Below, piece by piece: positions 1 to 7,829 of a DNA stretch of 11,233 bases. How positions within the stretch are numbered: position 1 is the stretch's first letter; every line of letters starts with the position of its first letter. Under the pieces are notes generated by a model. The model did no database searches. It had not been told where the DNA came from and worked only from the letters and a program-made list of their open reading frames with translations. A program made the translations under genes and the position numbers. The DNA is from Gammaproteobacteria bacterium. GTDB taxonomy: Bacteria > Pseudomonadota > Gammaproteobacteria > SZUA-229. The DNA is taken from NCBI GenBank assembly GCA_029287815.1, contig JARFQK010000235.1, positions 1 to 11,233 of the forward strand, written 5' to 3'.

Positions 1-611
1 CCTGTTATTCGTATGAGATCCAGGTCGTGGCTGGCAATCAGAACCGTGGTTCCGAACTGGTTGAAGCGTGCAAACAGCGCCATAATCTCGCGTGACAGGT
101 CAGGATCCAGGTTTCCGGTAGGCTCGTCGGCCAGCAGCAGCGTGGGTTTATGAACGATTGCCCTGGCAATGCCGACACGTTGCTGTTCGCCGCCGGACAG
201 CGTGATCGGGGCCGCCTTTTCCTTGGAGAGCAAACCCACCTGGTCGAGCGCAGCACGCACGCGCTTGCCAATTTCGCGATGGCGGTAACCCTGTATCACC
301 AGCGGTAAAGCGACATTGTCGAACGCAGACCTGTCGGACAACAGGTGATGGTTCTGAAAAATGATGCCGAGCTTGCGACGCATCATCGGAATCCGTCGGT
401 TGGGGACGTTGTTCAAGTTGACGTCATCGAGAAATATCTGGCCACGAGTGGGGCGCTCGATCAATGCGATCAGTTTCAACAACGTGCTTTTCCCGGCGCC
501 CGAGTGACCGGTCAAATACGCGAGCTGGCCTCGTGGCAGGTGAAAACTCGCCCTGCTGAGGGCTTCGAAGCCGTTGGGATATCGTTTGACGACATTGTCG
601 AATCGTATCAT
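1..611 (-). CDS. ftsE: Cell-division ABC transporter ATP-binding protein FtsE (3' end cut by window edge)
   Basis: ATPase of the FtsEX complex, which at the division septum drives activation of peptidoglycan hydrolases through its membrane partner FtsX. The frame is open from an ATG at 609–611 to the left edge, giving 203 residues; the family is about 222 residues long, so roughly 20 C-terminal residues are missing. Visible ABC motifs: Walker A GHSGAGKS (residues 35–42), Q-loop Gln86, signature LSGGEQQ (138–144), Walker B LLLADEP (158–164) and H-loop His195. The start MIRFDNV matches the usual FtsE N-terminus, although no clear Shine-Dalgarno lies upstream. It follows ftsY on the same strand after 89 bp, the classical ftsY-ftsE-ftsX order, so ftsX is expected just outside the window. 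Assignment is from motif and whole-length resemblance to E. coli FtsE. Confidence 0.96.
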   Translation of the reverse strand, partial: MIRFDNVVKRYPNGFEALSRASFHLPRGQLAYLTGHSGAGKSTLLKLIALIERPTRGQIFLDDVNLNNVPNRRIPMMRRKLGIIFQNHHLLSDRSAFDNVALPLVIQGYRHREIGKRVRAALDQVGLLSKEKAAPITLSGGEQQRVGIARAIVHKPTLLLADEPTGNLDPDLSREIMALFARFNQFGTTVLIASHDLDLIRIT

Positions 612-700
612 AGCTACAGTTTGCGCTAGCTTGTCGGGTTCACACCATCAGTTGCGTATGCCATGGTTTCAGCAATCATCTGTCACGCCAACGACGCGAG

Positions 701-1681
701 TCAGTCCTCGAGCAATGCAGATATGAATTCACGGGTATGAAATGGCCTGAGATCCTCGATGCCTTCGCCTACACCGATGAAGCGAATCGGCAAGCGCAGT
801 TTTCGCGCGATCGCGAACAAAATCCCGCCCTTGGCGGTACCATCGAGTTTGGTTACGGCCAGGCCGGTCAGGCCGAGTGCATTGTGGAACTGTTCGGCCT
901 GTTGTAACGCATTCTGTCCGAAGCCGGCATCCATTATCAGCAGGATCTCATGGGGCGCCTTCGGGTCGAGTTTCGCAGTGACACGTTTGATCTTGCTCAG
1001 TTCCTCCATCAGGTTGGTTTGAGTGTGCAAACGCCCCGCAGTGTCTGCAATCACGATATCGATATTTTTCGCTTTTGCAGACTCGACCGCATCGTAGATC
1101 ACCGAAGCGGCATCGGCGCCAGTGGCTTGTGCGATCACCGGCACGTTATTGCGTGATCCCCAAGCCTGTAACTGTTCTACCGCCGCGGCGCGGAAGGTGT
1201 CACCAGCGGCCAACATCACGGTGTGGCCCTGTCGCTGAAAGTAATGGGCCAGTTTGCCTATGCTGGTGGTTTTGCCGGCGCCATTGATTCCGACAACGAG
1301 TATCACGAATGGCTTTTCAGTCACGGTCACGTCCAGGGCCTGCTCACACGGCTGCAGTATCTCGCTCATACGCTCGGCCAGTGCCATTTGCAGGGCGGCC
1401 TCGTTCGACAATGCTTTGCGCGAAAGTCTTGATTGCAGATCGTCGACGATCTCGGTGGTTGCCTCGACACCGACGTCGGCACTGAGCAAACTGGTTTCCA
1501 GTTCCTCCAGCGTATGACGGTCGATTTCTTTCTTGCCGAGGAAAAAATCAGCCATGCTGTCGCCCAGCCCGCGCCGGGTTTTGGCCAGGCGGGAGGCGAG
1601 GCTGTCTGAGGTTGAATCTGTCGATGTTTCTGTTGTCGAAGAGCCGTCAAGCTGTGTTTTGCGTTTGCCTAAACCGAACAT
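701..1681 (-). CDS. ftsY: Signal recognition particle receptor FtsY
   Basis: SRP receptor GTPase that docks SRP–ribosome–nascent chain complexes at the inner membrane and hands them to the Sec translocon. From the ATG at 1679–1681 it is 326 residues, beginning MFGLGKRK. A short Ser/Thr-rich N-terminal tail replaces the long acidic A domain of E. coli FtsY (497 residues). It is followed by a helical N domain and the GTPase G domain. GTPase motifs: P-loop GINGAGKTT (residues 131–139), DTFRAAA (161–167), DTAGR (213–217), TKLDGTAKGG (277–286) and the C-terminal IGVGE/EDLRPF segment. The SRP-GTPase DAxxGQ motif reads DAGFGQ (251–256). An in-frame TTG four codons upstream (1691–1693) is a possible but less likely start. 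The gene is divergent from the M16 operon and is probably co-transcribed with ftsE. Confidence 0.96.
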   Translation of the reverse strand: MFGLGKRKTQLDGSSTTETSTDSTSDSLASRLAKTRRGLGDSMADFFLGKKEIDRHTLEELETSLLSADVGVEATTEIVDDLQSRLSRKALSNEAALQMALAERMSEILQPCEQALDVTVTEKPFVILVVGINGAGKTTSIGKLAHYFQRQGHTVMLAAGDTFRAAAVEQLQAWGSRNNVPVIAQATGADAASVIYDAVESAKAKNIDIVIADTAGRLHTQTNLMEELSKIKRVTAKLDPKAPHEILLIMDAGFGQNALQQAEQFHNALGLTGLAVTKLDGTAKGGILFAIARKLRLPIRFIGVGEGIEDLRPFHTREFISALLED

Positions 1682-1717
1682 AGTGTTAATCAATGATGTA
1701 GAGTAAATCAGGCGGAT

Positions 1718-1746
1718 ATCCTATCATCCTGGTATTTGCAGTTGAA
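1718..1746 (-). promoter_or_regulatory. Candidate sigma-70 promoter for ftsY-ftsE
   Basis: On the minus strand a -10 like hexamer TAGGAT (1718–1723), preceded by TGA as in an extended -10, lies 17 bp from a weak -35 TTCAAC (1741–1746). Transcription would begin some 30 nt upstream of the ftsY ATG. The -35 match is poor, so this is a pattern-based guess. Confidence 0.35.
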
Positions 1747-1757
1747 CTATGGTGACG

Positions 1758-1799
1758 CCGCATTTCTGACCTGGCGCATGCAATCACGCAGAAATACGG
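1758..1799. repeat. 11-bp inverted repeat in the ftsY/M16 divergent region
   Basis: The arms CCGCATTTCTG (1758–1768) and CAGAAATACGG (1789–1799) are complementary at 10 of 11 positions around a 20-nt loop that contains GCATGC. No T-run follows on either strand, so it does not look like an intrinsic terminator. Lying between two divergent genes it could be an operator or a small mobile-repeat remnant; the sequence does not decide. Confidence 0.4.
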
Positions 1800-1952
1800 T
1801 TCACAAAAGGTGCCAATAGCTGAATCGCAGCGCAACCTGGCGAAAGCGATGGGCAGTCGATGCTCAGAACGCGTGATCCGGCTGCTCCTAATGCGGTTGC
1901 AGCGGCATCCTGTGTCGACTGCTTGAACCAGTGAAGGCACGCCGCTTCGAAT

Positions 1953-1960
1953 AAAGGAGA
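1953..1960 (+). promoter_or_regulatory. Shine-Dalgarno for the first M16 peptidase
   Basis: AAAGGAGA is a strong anti-16S match 12 nt upstream of the ATG at 1973. The spacing is on the long side, but this is the only ATG in frame ahead of the conserved sequence, which supports this start. Confidence 0.6.
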
Positions 1961-1972
1961 CCTAACACAATC

Positions 1973-3388
1973 ATGCGCACATATATAGTCTTGATCGCAG
2001 CAGCAACAGTGGTCATTGGTCTGACCCTGTTCGTGTTCATCGCGGACCAACGGCCTAAAGAGGTGGTCTCAGAGGGTGAAGTCCAGTCGTTGGAATTGAA
2101 GAACGGCATGAAGGTCGTCGTACAGGAAAATCGTCGGGCGCCCGTCGTCGTTACTCAGGTCTGGTATCGAGTGGGTGGCAGTTATGAGCGCGCCGGCATT
2201 ACCGGCATATCTCACGTGCTCGAGCATATGATGTTCAAGGGCACGGAGGAAATGCCTGCGGGGAAGTTCTCGGAAGTCATAGCCGAACACGGTGGACGCG
2301 AAAACGCGTTCACGAGCAAGGACTATACTGCTTACTTTCAGCGTATATCCAACGAACATCTGGAGTTGTGTCTGTCTCTGGAGGCCGATCGCATGCGCAA
2401 TCTGTTACTCAGTGAGGATGAATTCCTGAAAGAAATCGAAGTCGTCAAGGAGGAACGCCGATTGCGTACCGATGACAAACCAACTTCGCTAACCTATGAA
2501 CGTTTTTACGCGTCGGCTTTTGCGAACAACCCCTATCGGAAGCCGATTATCGGCTGGATGGAGGACTTGAACAGCATGGATATCGATGATCTGCGTGAGT
2601 GGTATCAGACATGGTATGCGCCGAACAATGCAATATTGGTTGTGGTCGGTGATGTGCGCGCAGAAGAAGTGTTTTCAATGGCGAAAGAGTACTTTGCATC
2701 GCTAAAGCCGGCTGATATTCCTGAACTCAAGCCACGCACAGAAGCCAGACAATACGGCATCCAGCGTGTTGCGGTGAAAGTCCCGGCTAAGATTCCGTTT
2801 CTGGTGATGGGTTATAAGGTGCCGGTGCTCAACACAGCCGATAATTCCGAAGAGGTCTACGCGCTCGAACTACTCGCGGGCTTGCTGGATGGCGGCAACA
2901 GCTCGCGCTTCTCAAAGAATCTTGTGCGTGGAAGCCAACTCGCGACCAGTGTCAGCGCCAACTACAATCTTTACGCGTTGCACGACAGTCTGTTTACGCT
3001 GTCGGCGATACCCGCCAGTGGCGTATCCACAGAGCAGATGGAGAACGCGATCATTGAGCAGATAACTGAGATTCAGCAAGAGCCGCCGACAGAGGCCGAA
3101 CTTGCCAGAGTCAAAGCGCAGGTCGTGGCATCCTCGATTTATGAGCAGGATTCGAGTTTTTACCAGGCAATGAAGATCGGCATCCTGGAGACCGTCGGAC
3201 TCGGTTGGACGACGATGGATGAGTATGTCGAGCGTATCAATGCTGTCACCGCAGAGCAGGTTCAACATGTTGCGCAAAAATATTTTGTAGAGGACCAATT
3301 GACGGTAGCTGTTCTTGTGCCCCAGCCAATCGATGGGCAGACACTTGCCGGCGATGCGTTGGGTGCAGGAGACCGCCATGCGCACTAA
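1973..3388 (+). CDS. M16B family zinc metallopeptidase (catalytic subunit), membrane-anchored or secreted
   Basis: Pitrilysin/processing-peptidase-like zinc protease of 471 residues. A hydrophobic N-terminal segment (about 4–24) has no clear Ala-X-Ala cleavage site, so it may be a signal anchor or a signal peptide placing the enzyme in the periplasm. The inverted zinc motif HXXEH is HVLEH (residues 81–85). By the usual 76-residue spacing the third ligand is Glu161 in VVKEERR, with Glu154 as the accompanying acidic residue. The C-terminal M16 half is present, including GNSSRFSKNLV. This is the catalytically complete member of a tandem pair: the next gene overlaps it by 11 bp and encodes a homologue without the zinc motif. 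Together they should form the two-subunit chamber typical of bacterial M16B enzymes. The substrate is unknown. Confidence 0.93.
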   Translation: MRTYIVLIAAATVVIGLTLFVFIADQRPKEVVSEGEVQSLELKNGMKVVVQENRRAPVVVTQVWYRVGGSYERAGITGISHVLEHMMFKGTEEMPAGKFSEVIAEHGGRENAFTSKDYTAYFQRISNEHLELCLSLEADRMRNLLLSEDEFLKEIEVVKEERRLRTDDKPTSLTYERFYASAFANNPYRKPIIGWMEDLNSMDIDDLREWYQTWYAPNNAILVVVGDVRAEEVFSMAKEYFASLKPADIPELKPRTEARQYGIQRVAVKVPAKIPFLVMGYKVPVLNTADNSEEVYALELLAGLLDGGNSSRFSKNLVRGSQLATSVSANYNLYALHDSLFTLSAIPASGVSTEQMENAIIEQITEIQQEPPTEAELARVKAQVVASSIYEQDSSFYQAMKIGILETVGLGWTTMDEYVERINAVTAEQVQHVAQKYFVEDQLTVAVLVPQPIDGQTLAGDALGAGDRHAH

Positions 3389-4694
3389 TGCTTTGTGGGC
3401 TACGGCCCTGGTGGTGATCGCCACGTTAATCGTTCCGCGGGCACATGCCACGCACCAGGTGAACAGTTGGGATACACCCGATGGTGCCAGGGTGTTATTC
3501 GTCGAAGACCGCACGTTGCCCATCCTGGACATGCGCATTGTTTTCGATGCTGCCGGCTCGCGCGACGGCGACTTGCCGGGTCTGGCCATGCTGACCAATG
3601 GTCTGCTGGCCGAAGGCGCTGCCGGCAGAAGTGCCCAGGAGCTGGCAGAGCGCTTTGAGTCGGTCGGAGCCCAATTCGACAACGGTTCGTTACGCGATAT
3701 GGCTTATGTCGGGCTACGCACGCTGACGGACGAGAAATACCTCGGTACTGCTGTGAACACACTTGCGGAAGTACTGACGCGCCCTGATTTTCCACAAGCA
3801 GCATTCGACCGCGAACTGGCGCGGATGAAAGTGGCCTTCCAGGCGCGCCTGCAATCGCCTGCAGAAATCGCTGAAGAAGCGTTTTTCAAAGCTCTGTATG
3901 CTGACCATCCCTACGCTCAGCCTCCCGGTGGTACTCGAAAAAGTCTCGAGCAAATTACACTGCAGGATGTGGAGGCGTTCTACCAGCAATATTATGTGGC
4001 GCGCAATGCGAGCATCGCGATAGTCGGTGCCGTAGATCGCGCCCAGGCCGAGCAGATCGTCAATACGGTGCTCAAGGGCCTGCCAGCGGGCAGCAGGCCG
4101 GAACCGTTGCCCTCGGTTGCCGCTCTGGATCGGGCGCAAACCATAAAGATCAACTTCCCGTCGAAGCAGAGCCATATTTATCTAGGTCAGCCCGGCATGC
4201 GGCGCGATGACCCGGATTTTTTTGCATTGTATGTAGCGAACCACCCATTCGGTGGCGGCGGATTTAGCTCTCGTCTGGTCGGTACGATACGAGAGGACCA
4301 CGGTCTGGCTTACAGCGTCAGCAGTTATTTTTCGCCGATGCGGGAGAAGGGGCCGTTCATGATCAATCTACAGACCCGCGCGGACCAGACCGATCAGGCG
4401 TTGTCTTTGTTGCAGGCAGAGCTGGAAAAATATGTTGCCCAGGGGGCGGATCGGGAGGAACTGGAACGAAGCCTAAGCAATATCACTGGGAGTTATCCGC
4501 TGAGCCTCGACAGCAATAGTAAGCTGTTGGGTTCACTGGCGATGATGGCTTTTTACGACCTGCCGGTGGATTACCTCGATACCTACATTGCCAACGTCCG
4601 CAAAGTGGACCAGAACGCTGTCAAGCAGGTGCTGAAGACGAGAATCGATATTGACAAGCTCGTGACGGTGATCGTGGGCAACGGTGGTTCATGA
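3378..4694 (+). CDS. M16B family peptidase-like protein lacking the zinc motif (non-catalytic partner)
   Basis: Secreted M16 homologue of 438 residues that probably completes the active site of the protease encoded just upstream. I place the start at the ATG 3378–3380: it is preceded by AGGAGA (3367–3372, 5-nt spacing) and opens a textbook signal peptide with a hydrophobic core and a likely cut after AHA (residue 24). A longer in-frame start at 3315 would bury this signal. Where the catalytic partner has HVLEH, this protein has MLTNG (71–75), so it cannot bind zinc in the usual way. It keeps the C-terminal GGGFSSRL (292–300) and GLAYSV (309–314) with Arg299 and Tyr312, the substrate-binding Arg/Tyr pair of inactive M16 subunits. 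It overlaps the upstream gene by 11 bp and rsmD by 4 bp. Confidence 0.92.
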   Translation: MRTNALWATALVVIATLIVPRAHATHQVNSWDTPDGARVLFVEDRTLPILDMRIVFDAAGSRDGDLPGLAMLTNGLLAEGAAGRSAQELAERFESVGAQFDNGSLRDMAYVGLRTLTDEKYLGTAVNTLAEVLTRPDFPQAAFDRELARMKVAFQARLQSPAEIAEEAFFKALYADHPYAQPPGGTRKSLEQITLQDVEAFYQQYYVARNASIAIVGAVDRAQAEQIVNTVLKGLPAGSRPEPLPSVAALDRAQTIKINFPSKQSHIYLGQPGMRRDDPDFFALYVANHPFGGGGFSSRLVGTIREDHGLAYSVSSYFSPMREKGPFMINLQTRADQTDQALSLLQAELEKYVAQGADREELERSLSNITGSYPLSLDSNSKLLGSLAMMAFYDLPVDYLDTYIANVRKVDQNAVKQVLKTRIDIDKLVTVIVGNGGS

Positions 4695-5269
4695 GGCAGT
4701 CAGGACGCAGCCAACTGCGCATCATTGCAGGTAAATGGAGGGGCCGCAAGCTCGAATTTCCCGAGTTGAGCGATCTCAGGCCGACGCCTGACAGAGTCAG
4801 AGAAACCCTCTTCAACTGGCTGCAGGCTGATGTTTCTGGCAGCATTTGTCTCGACTTGTTTGCCGGCAGTGGTGCGCTCGGCTTTGAGGCCGCATCCCGG
4901 GGAGCCAGTCGAGTGATTATGGTCGATGATGACCGCGCAGCGACATCAGCGCTGGCGGCCAACGCGGGCAAGCTGAAGGCGGACAATGTGGAAATCGTTA
5001 CTGCTGATGCGCTCGGGTGGCTTAATAGCGAAGACTCAGTGTTTGACCTGGCATTTCTGGACCCACCGTATCATGCCAGCATTCTGGGCCAGTGTTGTGC
5101 GCTGCTCGAGCGTGGGAAAAACCTGGCAGAAAATGCCAAAATCTACCTCGAGCATTCGCGTGTGGATACGGGGGTCGATGTCCCTGAAAACTGGGTATGT
5201 TTGAAATCCAGGTTTGCGGGTCAGGTCGCCTATAAATTGTTCGGTCGAGCGCAGCAGCTATGTCAGTGA
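4691..5269 (+). CDS. rsmD: 16S rRNA (guanine(966)-N2)-methyltransferase RsmD
   Basis: SAM-dependent methyltransferase that makes m2G966 in 16S rRNA during 30S assembly. The protein is 192 residues, close to the E. coli enzyme. Visible features: the N-terminal RIIAGKWRGRKL segment, the RPTPDRVRETLFNWL stretch (residues 30–44) characteristic of RsmD, SAM-binding motif I LDLFAGSGALGFEA (54–67), the acidic end of beta-2 near VDDD (78–81), and catalytic motif IV DPPY (124–127). The start codon overlaps the stop of the upstream M16 gene as ATGA, and the 3' end overlaps coaD by 10 bp, so it is embedded in a translationally coupled operon. The rsmD-coaD pairing is common in bacteria and supports the call. 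Confidence 0.95.
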   Translation: MRQSGRSQLRIIAGKWRGRKLEFPELSDLRPTPDRVRETLFNWLQADVSGSICLDLFAGSGALGFEAASRGASRVIMVDDDRAATSALAANAGKLKADNVEIVTADALGWLNSEDSVFDLAFLDPPYHASILGQCCALLERGKNLAENAKIYLEHSRVDTGVDVPENWVCLKSRFAGQVAYKLFGRAQQLCQ

Positions 5270-5745
5270 TCGCAGTCTATCCCGGAACTTTCGACCCCAT
5301 CACCAATGGGCACAGTGACCTGGTGCAGCGGGCCTCCCGCCTGTTCGATCGTGTCGTCGTGGCAATTGCGGCCAATCCGGCAAAAGCACCGTTGTTCGAT
5401 CTGGACAAACGTGTCGCAATGGCAATGCGGGTACTGGCGTCGATCGACAATGTTGAAGTCTGTGGCTTCTCGGCACTGTTGGTTGAGTTCGCGCGGAAGC
5501 ATCAGGCCAATGTCATTCTTCGTGGCTTGCGTGCTGTTTCGGATTTCGAGTTCGAAATGCAACTGGCTAGCATGAATCGCCGACTCGACAGTCGAATTGA
5601 AACCGTGTTCATGACACCTTCCGAAGAGACCAGTTTTATTTCCGCATCACTGGTCAGGGAAATCGCCCTGCACGGCGGTGATGTATCAGAGTTTGTCCAC
5701 AAAGCCGTTGTGGATGAACTCGCGCGTGTTGGAGATAACATTTAG
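5260..5745 (+). CDS. coaD: Phosphopantetheine adenylyltransferase CoaD
   Basis: Catalyses transfer of AMP from ATP to 4'-phosphopantetheine, giving dephospho-CoA, the penultimate step of coenzyme A synthesis. It is a cytosolic enzyme, hexameric in the family. The 161-residue length matches E. coli CoaD (159). Nucleotidyltransferase signatures: YPGTFDP (residues 7–13), TNGH (15–18, the T/HxGH motif with His18), RGLRAVSDFEFEMQ (88–101) and ISASLVR (127–133, the ISSTxxR-type motif). The ATG lies inside the last codons of rsmD (10-bp overlap) with only weak Shine-Dalgarno character, so its translation is probably coupled to rsmD. Confidence 0.97.
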   Translation: MSVIAVYPGTFDPITNGHSDLVQRASRLFDRVVVAIAANPAKAPLFDLDKRVAMAMRVLASIDNVEVCGFSALLVEFARKHQANVILRGLRAVSDFEFEMQLASMNRRLDSRIETVFMTPSEETSFISASLVREIALHGGDVSEFVHKAVVDELARVGDNI

Positions 5746-5814
5746 CCCGATTCGGGCCGGGCAGCCTGAGGCGTTGAATTTTTGTCGGGTTTTGACAGAT
5801 ACGAAAATTGTATT

Positions 5815-6063
5815 ATGGCGTTATATATTACTGATGAATGCATCAATTGCGATGTGTGCGAACCGGAATGCCCAAATGAGGCGATAAGTCCGGGTGATGA
5901 AATTTACGTGATCGATCCTGATTTGTGCACCGAGTGCGTTGGTCACTATGAGACGTCACAGTGTGTAGAGGTCTGTCCTGTGGACTGCATCCCACATGAT
6001 CCCAATCATGTCGAAACACAGGAGGAATTGATGGAAAAATACAAGCGTCTTACCGGGGGCTGA
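5815..6063 (+). CDS. yfhL: YfhL-type 2[4Fe-4S] ferredoxin
   Basis: Small electron-transfer protein of 82 residues, highly similar to E. coli YfhL over its N-terminal half. The ATG at 5815 gives the canonical MALYIT start; a longer TTG-initiated frame from 5782 adds 11 unrelated residues and is not preferred. Cluster-binding cysteines: C9, C12, C15 and C19-Pro (first CxxCxxCxxxCP), then C38, C41, C50 and C54-Pro, with the six-residue VGHYET insertion typical of this subfamily. A ninth cysteine, C58, is not in E. coli YfhL as I recall it. It follows coaD after 69 bp. From memory, E. coli YfhL is linked to hydroxylation of 23S rRNA C2501; whether that applies here is inference. Confidence 0.93.
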   Translation: MALYITDECINCDVCEPECPNEAISPGDEIYVIDPDLCTECVGHYETSQCVEVCPVDCIPHDPNHVETQEELMEKYKRLTGG

Positions 6064-6100
6064 TATCTTCTTCGACACGACCGTTTCCGAGCGAGCCAAG

Positions 6101-7786
6101 ATGATTCGGCGCTTCCGTGTGCTTGTCCTTACGTTTGCCTGCTTCTTTGCGTGGCATGCTCACGTCCAGGCTGCGGCTGTGGCGAGTGCCCATCCTCTGG
6201 CGACCGATGCGGGCATCGAGGTGCTCGACAAAGGCGGCAATGCGTTCGATGCAGCCGTCGCCGTGACAGCGACATTGGCTGTGGTCGAACCCTACAGTTC
6301 GGGCATTGGCGGCGGTGGCTTCTGGCTGTTGCACCTCAGCAGCGAGAATCGCGATGTCATGCTCGATGGTCGCGAGCGCGCGCCGCTGGCTGCAGAGCGT
6401 GATATGTATCTGGATCAGCATGGCGATTTGATCCCGGGCGCGTCGATCGACGGGCCGTTATCGGCAGGCATTCCCGGCGTGCCCGCAGCGATCGAGCATT
6501 TATCTTCAAAATACGGCAAGCTGCCGTTGTCAGTGACCCTGGAAGCGGCCATCCGCTATGCCAGACAGGGGTTCACGACCGACAGCCATTACCAGCGTAT
6601 GGCCGGTTTCAGGGAAGATGCGCTCAGAGCGTCGACCGATGCCGCTGCGATATTTCTGAAAAATAACAAGGCGCCCGAGCCGGGAAGCGTGATACGCCAG
6701 CCCGATCTGGCTACCACTCTGAGCATCATCGCCCGGGAAGGTGCCCGCGGCTTCTATCAGGGGGAGCTCGCCCGGCGCCTGGTCGATTCGGTTGTTCGCA
6801 ATGGCGGTATCTGGAGTATGGAAGATCTGGCGTCATACCGGGTCGTCGAGCGTGAGCCGGTCAAGGGTGTATTTCGGGGTATGCAGATCGTTTCGGCAGC
6901 GCCACCGTCGTCCGGCGGTATCGCGCTGATCCAGATGCTGAATATGCTCGAGGGTTTTGATCGCGCGACACTGACGGAAGCTCAAAGGATTCATCTTCTA
7001 GCGGAGGTGATGCGGCGCGCCTATCGCGATAGAGCAGAATTTCTCGGTGATACCGATTTTGTCAGCGTTCCGGTGAACAGGCTGGTATCAAAAAAATATG
7101 CGGATCGGTTGGCTGCCGGTATCAAGCTGGATGCGGCGACGCCGAGCGATGCGTTGACGCCTGTGGCCGTGGGTACCCAGAAGGCATCGGATACTACACA
7201 CTTTTCGATTATTGATGACGATGGCAACCGGGTAGCTGCTACGCTGTCGATAAACTTTCCGTTCGGGTCGGGTTTTGTCGCAGCCGGTACGGGCGTGCTG
7301 TTGAATGACGAGATGGATGATTTTTCGTCCAAACCCGGCGAACCGAATGTGTATGGTCTGGTGGGTGCCGAGGCAAATGCGATCGAGCCGGGTAAGCGCA
7401 TGCTTTCGAGTATGTCCCCCAGCTTTCTGGAGACGGACGACCGCATCGCGGTGCTGGGAACACCCGGGGGCAGCAGGATCATTACGATGGTGCTGCTGGC
7501 GGCGCTAGCGTTTCATGAAGGCGGTGATGCTCAGGCGATGGTGGATCGTGGTAGGTTTCATCATCAGTATCTGCCCGACAAGATCATAGCTGAGCCCAGT
7601 GTGTTCTCAGCCAAGCTGATGCGCGCATTATCGGACCTCGGTCATCAAATACAACTACTCGACTCGAGCTACGGTAACATGCATGTCATCGTCCAACAGA
7701 AGGAATCAGGCAAGCTGGATGCGGCTTCGGATCGCAGAGGTGGTGGTGAGGCCCTGGTGGATTCGGGCTCGGTCGCAAGCCCGTAA
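6101..7786 (+). CDS. ggt: Gamma-glutamyltransferase (glutathione hydrolase) proenzyme, periplasmic
   Basis: N-terminal-nucleophile enzyme that removes or transfers the gamma-glutamyl group of glutathione and related compounds in the periplasm. The 561-residue proenzyme opens with a signal peptide (basic start, hydrophobic core, likely cut near VQA, residue 24). Conserved features: GGNAFDAAVA (45–54), GIGGGGF (68–74), DGRERAP with Arg91 as the substrate-carboxylate arginine, and PSSGG (269–273). The autocleavage site DTTH puts the nucleophile at Thr365 and gives a small subunit of 197 residues. LLNDEMDDFS (400–409) and PGGSR (455–459) follow. It starts 37 bp after the ferredoxin stop and is probably co-transcribed with it. 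No truncation is seen. Substrate preference cannot be read from the sequence. Confidence 0.95.
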   Translation: MIRRFRVLVLTFACFFAWHAHVQAAAVASAHPLATDAGIEVLDKGGNAFDAAVAVTATLAVVEPYSSGIGGGGFWLLHLSSENRDVMLDGRERAPLAAERDMYLDQHGDLIPGASIDGPLSAGIPGVPAAIEHLSSKYGKLPLSVTLEAAIRYARQGFTTDSHYQRMAGFREDALRASTDAAAIFLKNNKAPEPGSVIRQPDLATTLSIIAREGARGFYQGELARRLVDSVVRNGGIWSMEDLASYRVVEREPVKGVFRGMQIVSAAPPSSGGIALIQMLNMLEGFDRATLTEAQRIHLLAEVMRRAYRDRAEFLGDTDFVSVPVNRLVSKKYADRLAAGIKLDAATPSDALTPVAVGTQKASDTTHFSIIDDDGNRVAATLSINFPFGSGFVAAGTGVLLNDEMDDFSSKPGEPNVYGLVGAEANAIEPGKRMLSSMSPSFLETDDRIAVLGTPGGSRIITMVLLAALAFHEGGDAQAMVDRGRFHHQYLPDKIIAEPSVFSAKLMRALSDLGHQIQLLDSSYGNMHVIVQQKESGKLDAASDRRGGGEALVDSGSVASP

Positions 7787-7788
7787 TA

Positions 7789-7819
7789 GCAACATGCGGG
7801 TTAGCGCAACATCCGGGTT
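7789..7819. repeat. Two adjacent 14-nt direct repeats between convergent genes
   Basis: GCAACATGCGGGTT (7789–7802) and GCAACATCCGGGTT (7806–7819) differ at one base and lie 17 nt apart, filling most of the 43-bp gap between the ends of ggt and the kinase gene. No T-rich terminator is visible. Origin unknown; a short slippage duplication is sufficient. Confidence 0.6.
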
Positions 7820-7829
7820 GGCTCTCCGA

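Noticed and set aside
345..629. Plus-strand open frame of 94 codons over ftsE
   Set aside because: Antisense shadow of clearly conserved ftsE sequence; no recognisable protein features.
1923..1952. TTGAAC and TCGAAT as a promoter for the M16 operon
   Set aside because: The predicted transcript start would fall inside the Shine-Dalgarno of the first gene.
2912..3682. 256-codon minus-strand open frame across the two M16 genes
   Set aside because: Antisense to two strongly recognisable peptidase genes; composition is that of a shadow frame.
5743..5760. Hairpin GCCCG/CGGGC after coaD as a terminator
   Set aside because: The stem is only 5 bp with a 3-nt loop and no T-run follows.
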